Made by a program: the position numbers and the translations under genes. From positions 997,107 to 1,061,106 of the forward strand of contig NZ_CP007026.1 of NCBI RefSeq assembly GCF_000812185.1: a stretch of DNA of 64,000 nucleotides, written 5' to 3'. This document shows, piece after piece, positions 9,860 to 17,994 of this stretch (positions are counted from its first letter, which is position 1; each line of letters opens with the position of its first letter). A model generated the notes under the pieces. It did not search any database. It was not told the origin of the DNA and was given only the letters and a program-made list of their open reading frames with translations. The DNA is from Candidatus Nitrosopelagicus brevis (GTDB taxonomy: Archaea > Thermoproteota > Nitrososphaeria > Nitrososphaerales > Nitrosopumilaceae).

Positions 9860-11634
9860 CCATAGACAGGATTAGTTTCTCGTTGAATACTAACAATTTC
9901 ATTTAGTGTTTGTAATTCTTCAGAAGAAAGTTTATGAGCATATTTTTTCAAAAGTTGTTTTGCTTCTGATGGAGTAGGTAAGGTGTAAAATACATCTTCT
10001 TCATTAATTTGTCTTCCAATTGTAACATTTTGTACAGAACATGCAACTTCTTCACCGGTTTTAACTTCTTGAACAGTTTTACCGTCTGCCTCTAGTGAGT
10101 GAATGTTACCAATTTTCTTTCCATTTTTATTTGTAAATGCAATTTTTTGTCTAAGTGTTCCGATATCAACACGTATTCCAAAGACAGCAGGGTTATTGTT
10201 ACGGAAAGTATATCCTTTTAGAAAAGTGAATTTTGATATCGGAGTGAATTCTTTGAAAATAGAATTTTCAAGATCTGATTTGTCATCATCTACCCACTGA
10301 GAATAAGTATCAATTAAACTATAGATTACTTTATCCTCAAATACTCTTATGTGACTTTCATCACATTCGGTTTTTGCATCATCAAATACTTTGACATTAA
10401 ATGCCAAAATGACTCCAAGATGACGGTCCTTATCTTTAATTGCTTTTGCTTGCATTACATCTCTACGTGTTACAGGACCGATGTCAGCTTTTGCTATAGG
10501 TATTTGTTGTCTTCTAAGCATTTCAGTAATAGCTTCTAGTGAACCAATTGTATCACATTTTAAAATTAAACCAGTGGTTTCTGTATCAATAAAAACAGAT
10601 TCCATTTCAGATTCAAGTGTTTTTTTGAACTCTTCTGCAATTTCTTGTTTTGGAGAAGCATAAACGGTTGTTCCTGGAAGAACACCGTCAAGGTCAGGTG
10701 ATGCAATTTTTATTCCTGCTGCGGCTTGTACCTCATCTATTGGTTTGAATTTATCTCTCGGATCACGCATTTCATCTAGAGGTTTAGGTAACAAGAGAGC
10801 CTTAGGTTTTGTAATAATTACAGAATCTCTCTTTGCTAGAACAATATTGTCATCTTTTTGAAGATGACCATCAATTAGAATCATGTTTGCTGTTGGGCCT
10901 AATCCAACCTCATCATTTACTTCCAAAACAATTCCACGTGTTTGTTTTTCTTCTTGTTCCAATTTTTTACTTAAGAATTGTTGTGTCAAACCAACTAGTA
11001 CGGCCAATAATTCAGGTATTCCAACACCAGATCTAGCACTTACAGGTACAATGGATATTTCTTTTTTGAAATCTTGAACTCTATAGAATGCTTCAGATTG
11101 ATAACCCAGTATTGATAATGCCCCCACAACATTGTAAATTTGCTCATCAATGTTTGTCTGTATAGAAGGAGACTGTTTCTTTATTGCTTGAGAAATGTAT
11201 GCATCATCGGTTTGCTGCCAACCAGATATCATATCCACTTTGTTTAGTGCAACTACGAATGGTACTTTACGACTTTCAAGAATTTTTAGACTTTCATTCG
11301 TTTGAGGCTGAAAACCACGATTGATATCAACAACTAATATTGCAATATCAGCAGCAGAACCACCTCTTGCTCGAAGATTTGTGAACACCTCATGTCCGGG
11401 TGTATCAATTACTAAAATTCCAGGTACTTTATTTTCTGCGTTACCTAATTTTTCATAAAGTGAACCACATAATTTTTGAATGATGTCATCAGGTAAGAAA
11501 CTCGCTCCAATATGTTGAGTTATACCACCAGCTTCTCTACCTTGTACTCCGGTTCCTCGAATTTTATCTAAAAGGGATGTTTTCCCTGAATCAACGTGAC
11601 CTAATACAGCCACAATGGGTTGTCTTATACGCAA
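9853..11634 (-). CDS. infB: Translation initiation factor aIF5B/IF2
   Basis: The 593-residue GTPase starts almost directly with the G domain. G1 is GHVDSGKTS (residues 12-20), G3 is DTPGHEVF near residue 77 and G4 is NKVD near residue 131. The remaining 370 residues contain the domain II, III and IV segments of archaeal IF5B, which promotes subunit joining and placement of initiator tRNA. The lack of a long N-terminal extension is normal for archaea. It is the last gene of a minus-strand translation cluster with ndk, rpl24e, rps28e and rpl7ae upstream, separated from ndk by six bases. Confidence 0.98.
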   Translation of the reverse strand: MRIRQPIVAVLGHVDSGKTSLLDKIRGTGVQGREAGGITQHIGASFLPDDIIQKLCGSLYEKLGNAENKVPGILVIDTPGHEVFTNLRARGGSAADIAILVVDINRGFQPQTNESLKILESRKVPFVVALNKVDMISGWQQTDDAYISQAIKKQSPSIQTNIDEQIYNVVGALSILGYQSEAFYRVQDFKKEISIVPVSARSGVGIPELLAVLVGLTQQFLSKKLEQEEKQTRGIVLEVNDEVGLGPTANMILIDGHLQKDDNIVLAKRDSVIITKPKALLLPKPLDEMRDPRDKFKPIDEVQAAAGIKIASPDLDGVLPGTTVYASPKQEIAEEFKKTLESEMESVFIDTETTGLILKCDTIGSLEAITEMLRRQQIPIAKADIGPVTRRDVMQAKAIKDKDRHLGVILAFNVKVFDDAKTECDESHIRVFEDKVIYSLIDTYSQWVDDDKSDLENSIFKEFTPISKFTFLKGYTFRNNNPAVFGIRVDIGTLRQKIAFTNKNGKKIGNIHSLEADGKTVQEVKTGEEVACSVQNVTIGRQINEEDVFYTLPTPSEAKQLLKKYAHKLSSEELQTLNEIVSIQRETNPVYGY

Positions 11635-11640
11635 TGTGAA

Positions 11641-12042
11641 TCACTTGAATACCACACTTACTTCCTTATCAAAGCTTTCTGTTGAATCAGATGCATGTAT
11701 TATGTTTTCAGTGAAACCTAAACCAAAATCACCGCGAATTGAACCAGGTTCAGCTTCAAAAGATTTTGTTGCGCCAACCATCTGTCTTGTTGTAGCAACA
11801 GCATTGTTACCTTCAACAACTGTGACAACAACTGGACCAGATGTCATGTATTCTAGTAATTCACCAAAAAATGGTTTATCTTTATGAACTGAATAAAATT
11901 CAGTTGCTAGTTCTTTAGTAAATGTAAACATCTTTAGTTTTAAAATTGTAAAACCTTTTTTTTCAAATCTTGAAATTATTTCTCCAATTAATTTTCTTTG
12001 TACACCATCAGGTTTTACAATGAATAATGTTTGTTCAGACAA
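11641..12042 (-). CDS. ndk: Nucleoside diphosphate kinase
   Basis: The 133-residue enzyme transfers the gamma phosphate between nucleoside triphosphates and diphosphates through a phosphohistidine. The catalytic region NIIHASDS near residue 114 contains the active His. Upstream are the Kpn-loop-like ATTRQMVGAT and the segment SIRGDFG. The N-terminus EQTLFIVKPDGVQRKLIG is the family start. It sits one base after the eL24 gene and six bases before infB on the same strand, an arrangement common in archaea (eL8, eS28, eL24, Ndk, IF2). Confidence 0.98.
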   Translation of the reverse strand: MSEQTLFIVKPDGVQRKLIGEIISRFEKKGFTILKLKMFTFTKELATEFYSVHKDKPFFGELLEYMTSGPVVVTVVEGNNAVATTRQMVGATKSFEAEPGSIRGDFGLGFTENIIHASDSTESFDKEVSVVFK

Positions 12043-12043
12043 T

Positions 12044-12247
12044 TTACTTCTTCTGTTTAATTCCGCCTTTAACGTATTTGTTTGTCCATTTGAATTTTCT
12101 AGGATCTCTTTTGAGAGTCATGTAATTTTTTTTACATTTTGCAGAGCAGAACCAAAGAACAGTTCCATCATTTTTAACGAACATTGTTCCAGTACCCTTT
12201 GCTACAGGACGGTCACAAAAACTACAAGGTTTTACTAACAGACTCAT
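12044..12247 (-). CDS. rpl24e: Ribosomal protein eL24
   Basis: This is a small basic protein of about 67 residues with the eL24 zinc ribbon, CSFCDRP near the N-terminus and CSAKCKKNY in the middle, and a Lys-rich tail. It belongs to the large subunit near the interface. The ATG at 12247 gives the family N-terminus MSLLVKPC; a GTG nine bases upstream at 12256 overlaps the eS28 stop and would add three residues. It lies between rps28e and ndk in the translation operon. Confidence 0.95.
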   Translation of the reverse strand: MSLLVKPCSFCDRPVAKGTGTMFVKNDGTVLWFCSAKCKKNYMTLKRDPRKFKWTNKYVKGGIKQKK

Positions 12248-12255
12248 GATAATCA

Positions 12256-12480
12256 CTAATGTAATTTCTTTGCCTCACGTTCAGTTTCACGTAAAATTAG
12301 TACTTCGCCAACTCTAGGTGAGCCTTTAACATTTCTAGTTAGAACACGACCTTTGTCTTTACCTTCACGAACTTTAACTCTAACTTGGATAACTTCTCCT
12401 GCAATTCCAGTTCTTCCAACGATTTGAATAATATCTGCAGGAGTTAATACGTCAACTTCAGATTCTTTTTGCTGACTCAT
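12256..12480 (-). CDS. rps28e: Ribosomal protein eS28
   Basis: The 74-residue OB-fold protein of the small subunit has the conserved segments [16 protein letters not shown] and the C-terminal [13 protein letters not shown], which is diagnostic of eS28. The length is typical. Its start overlaps the stop of rpl7ae by four bases, so translation is likely coupled. It is the second gene of the minus-strand translation operon. Confidence 0.97.
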   Translation of the reverse strand: MSQQKESEVDVLTPADIIQIVGRTGIAGEVIQVRVKVREGKDKGRVLTRNVKGSPRVGEVLILRETEREAKKLH

Positions 12481-12863
12481 TGTTCAGTCGAGCCACCTTT
12501 TAGTTTAGCTAGGGATGCAACAACTTCATCGACAATATGTGATGCATCTCCGGATTCTAATATAGCAGCGGCAGCTGATGTGACATCAATTCCAAGAGCT
12601 TTTCCTAGTTCTTGTTTACTTGGAACAAATGCATAAGCTGCTTTTTGTTCTTCACAGATTAGTGGAAGATGTGCTACAACCTCTGGAGGTTCTACATCTT
12701 CTGCAATAATGATTAATTTACTAATTCCACGTTCAATGGCTTTTGTTGCCTCATTTGTACCTCTAACAACTTTACCAGATGTTGCAGATACTCTTAGGGC
12801 TTCAAGGATCGGACTAACAAGTTCTTCCGGTGTTTCAAATTTTACGTAATATGCTTTAGCCAT
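12477..12863 (-). CDS. rpl7ae: Ribosomal protein eL8 (L7Ae), kink-turn RNA-binding protein
   Basis: The protein is about 128 residues long when started at the ATG at 12863 ([10 protein letters not shown]); an ATG nine bases upstream would add MLI. The RNA-binding core [12 protein letters not shown] near residue 38 and the segment [12 protein letters not shown] are the L7Ae hallmarks. L7Ae binds kink-turns in 23S rRNA and is also the shared core protein of C/D and H/ACA guide RNPs and of archaeal RNase P. It is the first gene of the operon with eS28, eL24, Ndk and IF2. Confidence 0.97.
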   Translation of the reverse strand: MAKAYYVKFETPEELVSPILEALRVSATSGKVVRGTNEATKAIERGISKLIIIAEDVEPPEVVAHLPLICEEQKAAYAFVPSKQELGKALGIDVTSAAAAILESGDASHIVDEVVASLAKLKGGSTEQ

Positions 12864-12898
12864 TATGAGCATGCCCCAAAATGGTCTTAAATATGTTA

Positions 12899-14242
12899 TC
12901 AGGCGAGAATTGATTTGGTTTTTTCAACAAAATTAGAGATTAATGAATCTAGATTTTGTTGAGAGTTTGATTCTCCATAAATTCGAATTATAGGTTCAGT
13001 TCCACTTGGTCGAATCATGACCCAGTTGTCTTTATCCACTTGAATTTTTATTCCATCAGATGTGTTTGAATCAGGAAATTCTTTCAAAAGCTCGGAAATT
13101 ACGATTTTTGATTTTTCTAAAGAACATTCTATCTTTGTTTTTGTGGTAAAACTTGGAGGTAAGTTTTTGATATTTTGGCTAAGATCCAATTGAGACTTTG
13201 AGAGTAGATCTAACATTAGCGCTAAAGTCATAGCACCATCTCTAACATGATTATGATTTCCAAACATAAAACCTCCATTTTCTTCATAACCCACTAATGC
13301 ATCATCATTTACCATTCTTCTAGAGACTTCTACACTACCCACTTTAGTTCGTACTACATGGGAATTGGTTTTTTCAACAATATTTTCAATGATATTACCA
13401 GAATTGAGACAGGTCACTACCTGTGAATTAGGATATTGTTGAAGAAGGTAATCACAAAGAAGTAAGGCAGAACTATCACCTGTTAAGATTTTTCCAGTTT
13501 CATCACAAAAAATACTTCTGTCACCATCACCATCAAATGCAATTCCAAAATTTGAATTTGTATCAACAACTAATTTAGATAATTCATCAAGGTTTTGAGG
13601 GGTTGGTTCTGAACCACGACCTGGAAAATCACCATTGATTTCCTCGTTGATAGTATGGACATCACAACCTAAATTTTCACATAATTTTTTTGCCGTAACA
13701 GCTTGTGCACCGTTTCCAAGATCCAAGCACACTTTGAATTTTTTTGCCTTTATAGAATCAATATCAATTAAGGAAATTATTCCATCAATGTATGTTGAAA
13801 TAACATTTGTTTCTTCAAATGATTTACCAAAAGTACTAGCTTTAATCCAATTTTTTTCATCAAAAATTTGCTCAATTTTTCGTTCATCTTCACGAGAGAT
13901 TTCTACACCATCTGATGCTACAGGTTTGATTCCATTGTATTGTGGAGGATTGTGTGATGCAGTAATCATTAATCCACCATCATAACCTAATTTTTTTGTC
14001 GCATATTCTAAACAAGGAGTAGGCACAAGTCCAGCCATATAGCAATCCAAACCTGAATAATTTAACGCTGAAGAAACAACTTTTGCAACAATTGGACTAG
14101 AATGTCTGCCATCATATCCAACCAGAATTTTTCCTTGTTTGAAATGGGCTGCTAGTGACATGACAAGATCATTAACGAATTCTAGTGTAAAGTCCTCAGA
14201 AAAAACACCACGAACACCGTTTGTGCCAAATAATTTTTTCAT
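12899..14242 (-). CDS. glmM: Phosphohexomutase, phosphoglucosamine mutase type
   Basis: The 447-residue alpha-D-phosphohexomutase has four recognisable domains. The active serine loop is ITASHNPPQYNGIK near residue 93, the metal site FDGDGDRS near residue 238, the sugar-specificity loop GYEENGGFMFG near residue 318 and the phosphate-binding RPSGTEPIIRIY near residue 412. The N-terminus KKLFGTNGVRGVF is typical of the archaeal GlmM/ManB group. It converts glucosamine-6-phosphate or another hexose-6-phosphate to the 1-phosphate for nucleotide-sugar synthesis, needed for surface glycans. The exact sugar cannot be fixed from sequence. It follows rpl7ae divided by a short gap. Confidence 0.92.
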   Translation of the reverse strand: MKKLFGTNGVRGVFSEDFTLEFVNDLVMSLAAHFKQGKILVGYDGRHSSPIVAKVVSSALNYSGLDCYMAGLVPTPCLEYATKKLGYDGGLMITASHNPPQYNGIKPVASDGVEISREDERKIEQIFDEKNWIKASTFGKSFEETNVISTYIDGIISLIDIDSIKAKKFKVCLDLGNGAQAVTAKKLCENLGCDVHTINEEINGDFPGRGSEPTPQNLDELSKLVVDTNSNFGIAFDGDGDRSIFCDETGKILTGDSSALLLCDYLLQQYPNSQVVTCLNSGNIIENIVEKTNSHVVRTKVGSVEVSRRMVNDDALVGYEENGGFMFGNHNHVRDGAMTLALMLDLLSKSQLDLSQNIKNLPPSFTTKTKIECSLEKSKIVISELLKEFPDSNTSDGIKIQVDKDNWVMIRPSGTEPIIRIYGESNSQQNLDSLISNFVEKTKSILA

Positions 14243-14289
14243 ATTTTCAATTCAATACCGATAAATTTGTCTGTTGTTGCACAATCCTT

Positions 14290-14374
14290 GCGGGTGTCGC
14301 CCAGCCTGGTCAAAGGCGCAGGGTTTAGGACCCTGTCTCTTAGGAGTTCGTGGGTTCGAATCCCACCACCCGCA
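14290..14374 (+). tRNA. tRNA-Leu (anticodon TAG)
   Basis: An 85-base cloverleaf with a long variable arm. The acceptor stem GCGGGTG pairs with CACCCGC. The anticodon stem CAGGG/CCCTG encloses loop TTTAGGA, giving TAG, which reads CUA and probably other CUN codons. The T arm is GTGGGTTCGAATCCCAC. The discriminator is A, as expected for leucine. No intron and no encoded CCA. Confidence 0.96.
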
Positions 14375-14435
14375 TTATTTGATTTTTTTTACAAAATACC
14401 TTAAGCATATATGAGATTAAACAGAAACGTCGGCA

Positions 14436-15278
14436 TTGAAAAAAACATTAATCGGAATTACAGTAGTAGGAAAAGACAAGGAAGGAATTGTAGCTAATTT
14501 TACAAATTTTGTTTTTGAGCGAAAAGGTAACTTAGAAAGAGTAAATCAAAATGTCATTAAAGGTCTTTTTGGCATGTATTTGGAAGCATCATTTACAAAA
14601 AAGATCGACATAAAGAGATTTGATTCTGATTTAGAAAAATTGGGTAAACAATTGCATATGGAAGTGAATACACATCACGAATCAAATTCACAAAAGAACA
14701 TAGCAGTGTTTGTAACAAAAGAACCACACTGTCTACAGACATTAATTCGCGCACAAACAAGAAAAGAGCTAAAAGGAAAAATTGCAGTGGTAATTGGTAC
14801 AGAAAATACTCTTTCAGGAATGGCAAAAAAAGCAAAATTACCTTTCGTATTAATTAATGAAAAAAATCAAGATAAAGCTGAAGCTAAAATCATTCAAGTG
14901 TGCAAAAAATATGATGTTGACTTAATTGCATTAGCAAGATACATGAGAATATTAACGCCAAATTTTGTTTGGAGATATCCAAATAGAATAATCAACATCC
15001 ATCCATCATTACTTCCTGCATTTCCAGGAGCTATGGCTTATGCACAAGCTTTTGAGAGAGGAACAAAAATTATTGGCGTAACATCACATTACGTTACAGA
15101 GAATCTTGATCAAGGTCCAATAATTTTTCAAGATTCATTTAGCGTAAAACCTGAACATACATTAGAATCAATAAAAAGAGCAGGACAGAAACTTGAAGCA
15201 GAAGTTTTGTTAAAAGCAGTAAGAATGCATCTAGCCGATAAGTTAGAAGTTAGATGGAGAAAAGTACATACAAAGTGA
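14436..15278 (+). CDS. purU: Formyltetrahydrofolate deformylase (PurU)
   Basis: The 280-residue protein has an N-terminal ACT-like domain (about residues 1-85, beginning KKTLIGITVVGKDKEGIV) and a formyltransferase-fold hydrolase domain. Catalytic segments are INIHPSLLPAFPGA near residue 188 with the active His, and HYVTENLDQGPII near residue 217 with the active Asp. PurU splits 10-formyl-THF to THF and formate, balancing one-carbon pools. The start is TTG. It is four bases before the creatininase-family gene and probably co-transcribed. Its presence implies use of tetrahydrofolate, consistent with folP at 51.7 kb. Confidence 0.93.
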   Translation: MKKTLIGITVVGKDKEGIVANFTNFVFERKGNLERVNQNVIKGLFGMYLEASFTKKIDIKRFDSDLEKLGKQLHMEVNTHHESNSQKNIAVFVTKEPHCLQTLIRAQTRKELKGKIAVVIGTENTLSGMAKKAKLPFVLINEKNQDKAEAKIIQVCKKYDVDLIALARYMRILTPNFVWRYPNRIINIHPSLLPAFPGAMAYAQAFERGTKIIGVTSHYVTENLDQGPIIFQDSFSVKPEHTLESIKRAGQKLEAEVLLKAVRMHLADKLEVRWRKVHTK

Positions 15279-15282
15279 TCTG

Positions 15283-15975
15283 ATGATTATTCGAGATCAA
15301 TTTGATCCTGATTTAAGAAAGAGGATTAAACAAAAAAAACAGATTGCAATAATTCCTGTAGGCTCAATTGAACAACATGGTCCACATCTACCAATTTCAA
15401 CAGATTCAGATATTGTTACAGAAATTTCATTGAGATTTTCAAAGAAGATTGATGGTATTCTTCTTCCTACAATCAATTATGGAATTTCAGATGAACATTT
15501 TCCATTTTTTAATCTAAGCGTGAAAAAATCTACATTATCAAAAATGCTAGATGATATTTGTGGGTCATTAATTAAAAATGGAATTTCCAGAATTTTGATA
15601 ATTAACGGTCATTATGGAAATTTAGATTCTTTGAAAGATTTTGAAAGAAAAAAGAAGAAAAGTCGAAAGATCAAGGTTCTTTCCTATTGGAAGTATATGG
15701 ATAGAGAGTTTGATCATGCAGGAAATGTCGAGACATCAATTATGCTGGCGATTTCAAAAAACGTGAAAATGAATAATGCAAAAAAAGGTTTTCAAACAGA
15801 TGGCATGTCAAAACAAGAAATTTCAAAAATCAACAAACTGGCACAAAAATCATTTCCAAAAGTTACAGGAAATGGAGTTTGGGGGGATCCTACCAAATCA
15901 TCAGCAAAATTAGGAAGAAAAATCATCAACGAAGTAGTAAATAATCTTGTAAAAGAGTCAAACTTGACTTACTGA
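15283..15975 (+). CDS. Creatininase-family metal-dependent amidohydrolase
   Basis: The 230-residue protein carries the creatininase-fold signature IPVGSIEQHGPHLPISTDS near residue 24, with Glu, His and Asp metal ligands, and INGHYGN near residue 107. Family members hydrolyse cyclic or formylated amides. Archaeal relatives include ArfB, the formamide deformylase of riboflavin and F420 synthesis. Thaumarchaea make F420, so an ArfB-like role is possible, but the substrate cannot be told from the sequence. The neighbour purU also acts on a formyl group, which is suggestive only. It starts four bases after purU. Confidence 0.85.
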   Translation: MIIRDQFDPDLRKRIKQKKQIAIIPVGSIEQHGPHLPISTDSDIVTEISLRFSKKIDGILLPTINYGISDEHFPFFNLSVKKSTLSKMLDDICGSLIKNGISRILIINGHYGNLDSLKDFERKKKKSRKIKVLSYWKYMDREFDHAGNVETSIMLAISKNVKMNNAKKGFQTDGMSKQEISKINKLAQKSFPKVTGNGVWGDPTKSSAKLGRKIINEVVNNLVKESNLTY

Positions 15976-16002
15976 AACAAAACGAAAAATTCACCAGTGA
16001 AC

Positions 16003-16011
16003 GTTTAATAT
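16003..16011 (+). promoter_or_regulatory. TATA-like box of the LSm gene
   Basis: The element GTTTAATAT lies about 36 bases before the LSm ATG, which predicts a short leader of roughly ten bases. The gap separates this operon from the upstream purU pair. Confidence 0.4.
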
Positions 16012-16044
16012 ACTCCTCATTAATGGAATCAATAAGTGAAATAA

Positions 16045-16275
16045 ATGTCCGTAGATATGGCAGTAAAAGTACTCGATGAAAGTATCAACAAAAAGGTACT
16101 GATAAAGCTCAAAGGTGGCAAAACCATTACAGGTATGCTACAAGGCTTTGATCAACACATGAACCTGCTACTCGACCAATCAGAAGAGATCCCTTCTGAA
16201 GGTGATTCAAAAAGCCTAGGATCCATTGTAGTTCGTGGAGATAATGTTGTTATGATATCTCCTCCAGCAGAATAG
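16045..16275 (+). CDS. Sm-like (LSm) archaeal RNA-binding protein
   Basis: The 76-residue protein shows both Sm motifs: [19 protein letters not shown]-type Sm1 followed by HMNLLLDQ, and Sm2 [13 protein letters not shown] near the C-terminus. Archaeal LSm proteins form heptameric rings that bind U-rich RNA. The gene is ten bases upstream of the eL37 gene, a pairing conserved widely in archaea, and supports an operon running LSm, eL37, a coiled-coil protein and RpiA. Confidence 0.97.
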   Translation: MSVDMAVKVLDESINKKVLIKLKGGKTITGMLQGFDQHMNLLLDQSEEIPSEGDSKSLGSIVVRGDNVVMISPPAE

Positions 16276-16285
16276 GTGTTCTCTA

Positions 16286-16462
16286 ATGACTAGAGGCACA
16301 CCATCAATGGGTAAGCACAACAAGGCTCACACACATATCAGATGTAGAAAATGTGGAAAAAATTCTTTGCACAGACGTCTACATAGATGTGCAAGTTGTG
16401 GATGGCCTGATGCAAAATGGCGGAAATATAATTGGATAAAACGGAGCGTTCCTGCGTTATAA
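16286..16462 (+). CDS. rpl37e: Ribosomal protein eL37
   Basis: This short frame of 58 residues begins [17 protein letters not shown] and contains the zinc ribbon CRKCGKN and [16 protein letters not shown], which identifies eL37 of the large subunit. It is strongly basic. The ATG is ten bases after the LSm stop, and the next gene begins seven bases after its own stop, so all appear to be one transcript. It is easily missed because of its size. Confidence 0.96.
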   Translation: MTRGTPSMGKHNKAHTHIRCRKCGKNSLHRRLHRCASCGWPDAKWRKYNWIKRSVPAL

Positions 16463-16468
16463 TTAATT

Positions 16469-17317
16469 TTGAAGCTATTTTCTAAAACAAAAAGTAAATT
16501 CCAAACTCCATCTATTGGTTCAAATTCACAAATTGTAAGTCAATTACACTCATTAGAAATTGAAAAAGATATTCTAACAAAAACAATTGCCAGACTGTAT
16601 CAAAATGAAACAGATTTGACTAAAATTCAGAAAGATAGACTACTACTAAGATATCAACATCAGTTAGGCGTAGTCATTACTAGAATTGAGAAGATAGAGA
16701 AAGCAAGTAAACACCCAGATCTAGGACCACTAGGTGATGGATTAATTACATTAATGGATCAGAAATTATCACAACTTGATCAAAGACTATACGAATTAAC
16801 ATCAAAGATTCAGGTTGCACAAGTAGAAAGTGATGTTCAGAGCAAGAAAAAAAGTAAGAAATCAGAACAAATAGAAGAAAAATCAAAACCAATTTTTGAA
16901 AAACCTATTGAAGAATATGCTAACAAGAGTTCAGAGAAATTCGAGATTACAACTCTTACATCATTGCCAAAATTAGACCCTGTGAAACAAACAAAATACG
17001 ATGAAATGTTGTCTCAGCTAAGTAGTGATGTCATAACACCACCACCAATGAAACCAAAAGTTTCTGAAGAACAGAAAATTGAAACACCTGAGATTAAACA
17101 AACAAGTCTAGTTCCAGTAGTCGAAAATAAACCAGAACCTGTTGTGGAACCAGTTGAGTCGGTAACAAAACCACTTTTCAACAATATGGCAAAACCAATT
17201 GTAGAATTACCAGAAGAAGCAGAAATTGATGATGATGATGATGACGACGATCTTGCTGCAATTAAAGCAAGAATTACAAAAACATTGTCAAACATTGAAC
17301 AAGCAGAGGTCGATTAA
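16469..17317 (+). CDS. Coiled-coil protein with poly-aspartate tail, function unknown
   Basis: The 282-residue protein has three visible parts. Residues about 20-125 are helical and charged with heptad-like leucines, a likely coiled coil. Residues about 125-245 are rich in Lys, Glu, Pro and Val and look disordered. Near residue 252 comes a run of eight aspartates followed by a short helix. There is no signal peptide or membrane segment, and I recognise no named domain. The start is TTG, seven bases after the eL37 stop, and the end overlaps the rpiA start by one base. A scaffold-like cytosolic role is possible but unproven. Confidence 0.8.
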   Translation: MKLFSKTKSKFQTPSIGSNSQIVSQLHSLEIEKDILTKTIARLYQNETDLTKIQKDRLLLRYQHQLGVVITRIEKIEKASKHPDLGPLGDGLITLMDQKLSQLDQRLYELTSKIQVAQVESDVQSKKKSKKSEQIEEKSKPIFEKPIEEYANKSSEKFEITTLTSLPKLDPVKQTKYDEMLSQLSSDVITPPPMKPKVSEEQKIETPEIKQTSLVPVVENKPEPVVEPVESVTKPLFNNMAKPIVELPEEAEIDDDDDDDDLAAIKARITKTLSNIEQAEVD

Positions 17318-17994
17318 TGTCATTTGATGATGCCATCAAGGCATTATCTTTAGATGCTTTGAAAAATGTAAAAGATGGACATGTCATAGGTTTAGGAAGT
17401 GGACGTGCAGCAACTGCATTAGTTAAATCATTATCAAAATATATCAAAACAAAAAAAATTGCAGTAAAATGTGTACCAACCTCAATGCAGATCAAATTAA
17501 TCGCAGAGAAAGGAGGTTTAGAATTAATTGATGCAGATCAAATTGATAAAATAGATTTAGTATTTGATGGTGCAGATCAAATTGATAAAAATAAATTTTT
17601 GATAAAAGGTGGTGGTGGAGCATTACTAAAAGAAAACATACTGATCAGTGCTGCAAAAAAAGTAATCATCATGGCAGATAGTTCAAAATTTGTCAAAGAT
17701 TTTAACAGAACAATTCCAATTGAAGTTCAACCCTCAGCAAGACAGATTGTTTGGAAAAAAATTGAAAGATTAAGCGGTAAGCCAGAATTGAGAACACTAG
17801 ATAGAGGGTATCCATTTTTTACAGAAAATTCAAACATTATACTTGATTGTGGTTTTGGAGTAATCAAAAATCCAAAAATACTACAACAAAAATTACTCAA
17901 CATTCCAGGAGTAATTGAAGTCGGAATTTTTACAAGAAAACCAGATATAATCTACAAAGCAAAAGCAAACGGTAAATTTGAAATTTTAACTTAA
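17317..17994 (+). CDS. rpiA: Ribose-5-phosphate isomerase A
   Basis: The 225-residue enzyme interconverts ribose-5-phosphate and ribulose-5-phosphate. Conserved segments are HVIGLGSGRAATALV near residue 23, DLVFDGADQIDKN near residue 79 and LIKGGGGALLKENI near residue 93, with the catalytic Asp, Lys and Glu. The length is normal. It shares one base with the stop of the upstream coiled-coil gene and overlaps the convergent amidohydrolase by nine bases. It supplies ribose for nucleotide and histidine synthesis; hisG is at the far end of the window. Confidence 0.96.
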   Translation: MSFDDAIKALSLDALKNVKDGHVIGLGSGRAATALVKSLSKYIKTKKIAVKCVPTSMQIKLIAEKGGLELIDADQIDKIDLVFDGADQIDKNKFLIKGGGGALLKENILISAAKKVIIMADSSKFVKDFNRTIPIEVQPSARQIVWKKIERLSGKPELRTLDRGYPFFTENSNIILDCGFGVIKNPKILQQKLLNIPGVIEVGIFTRKPDIIYKAKANGKFEILT

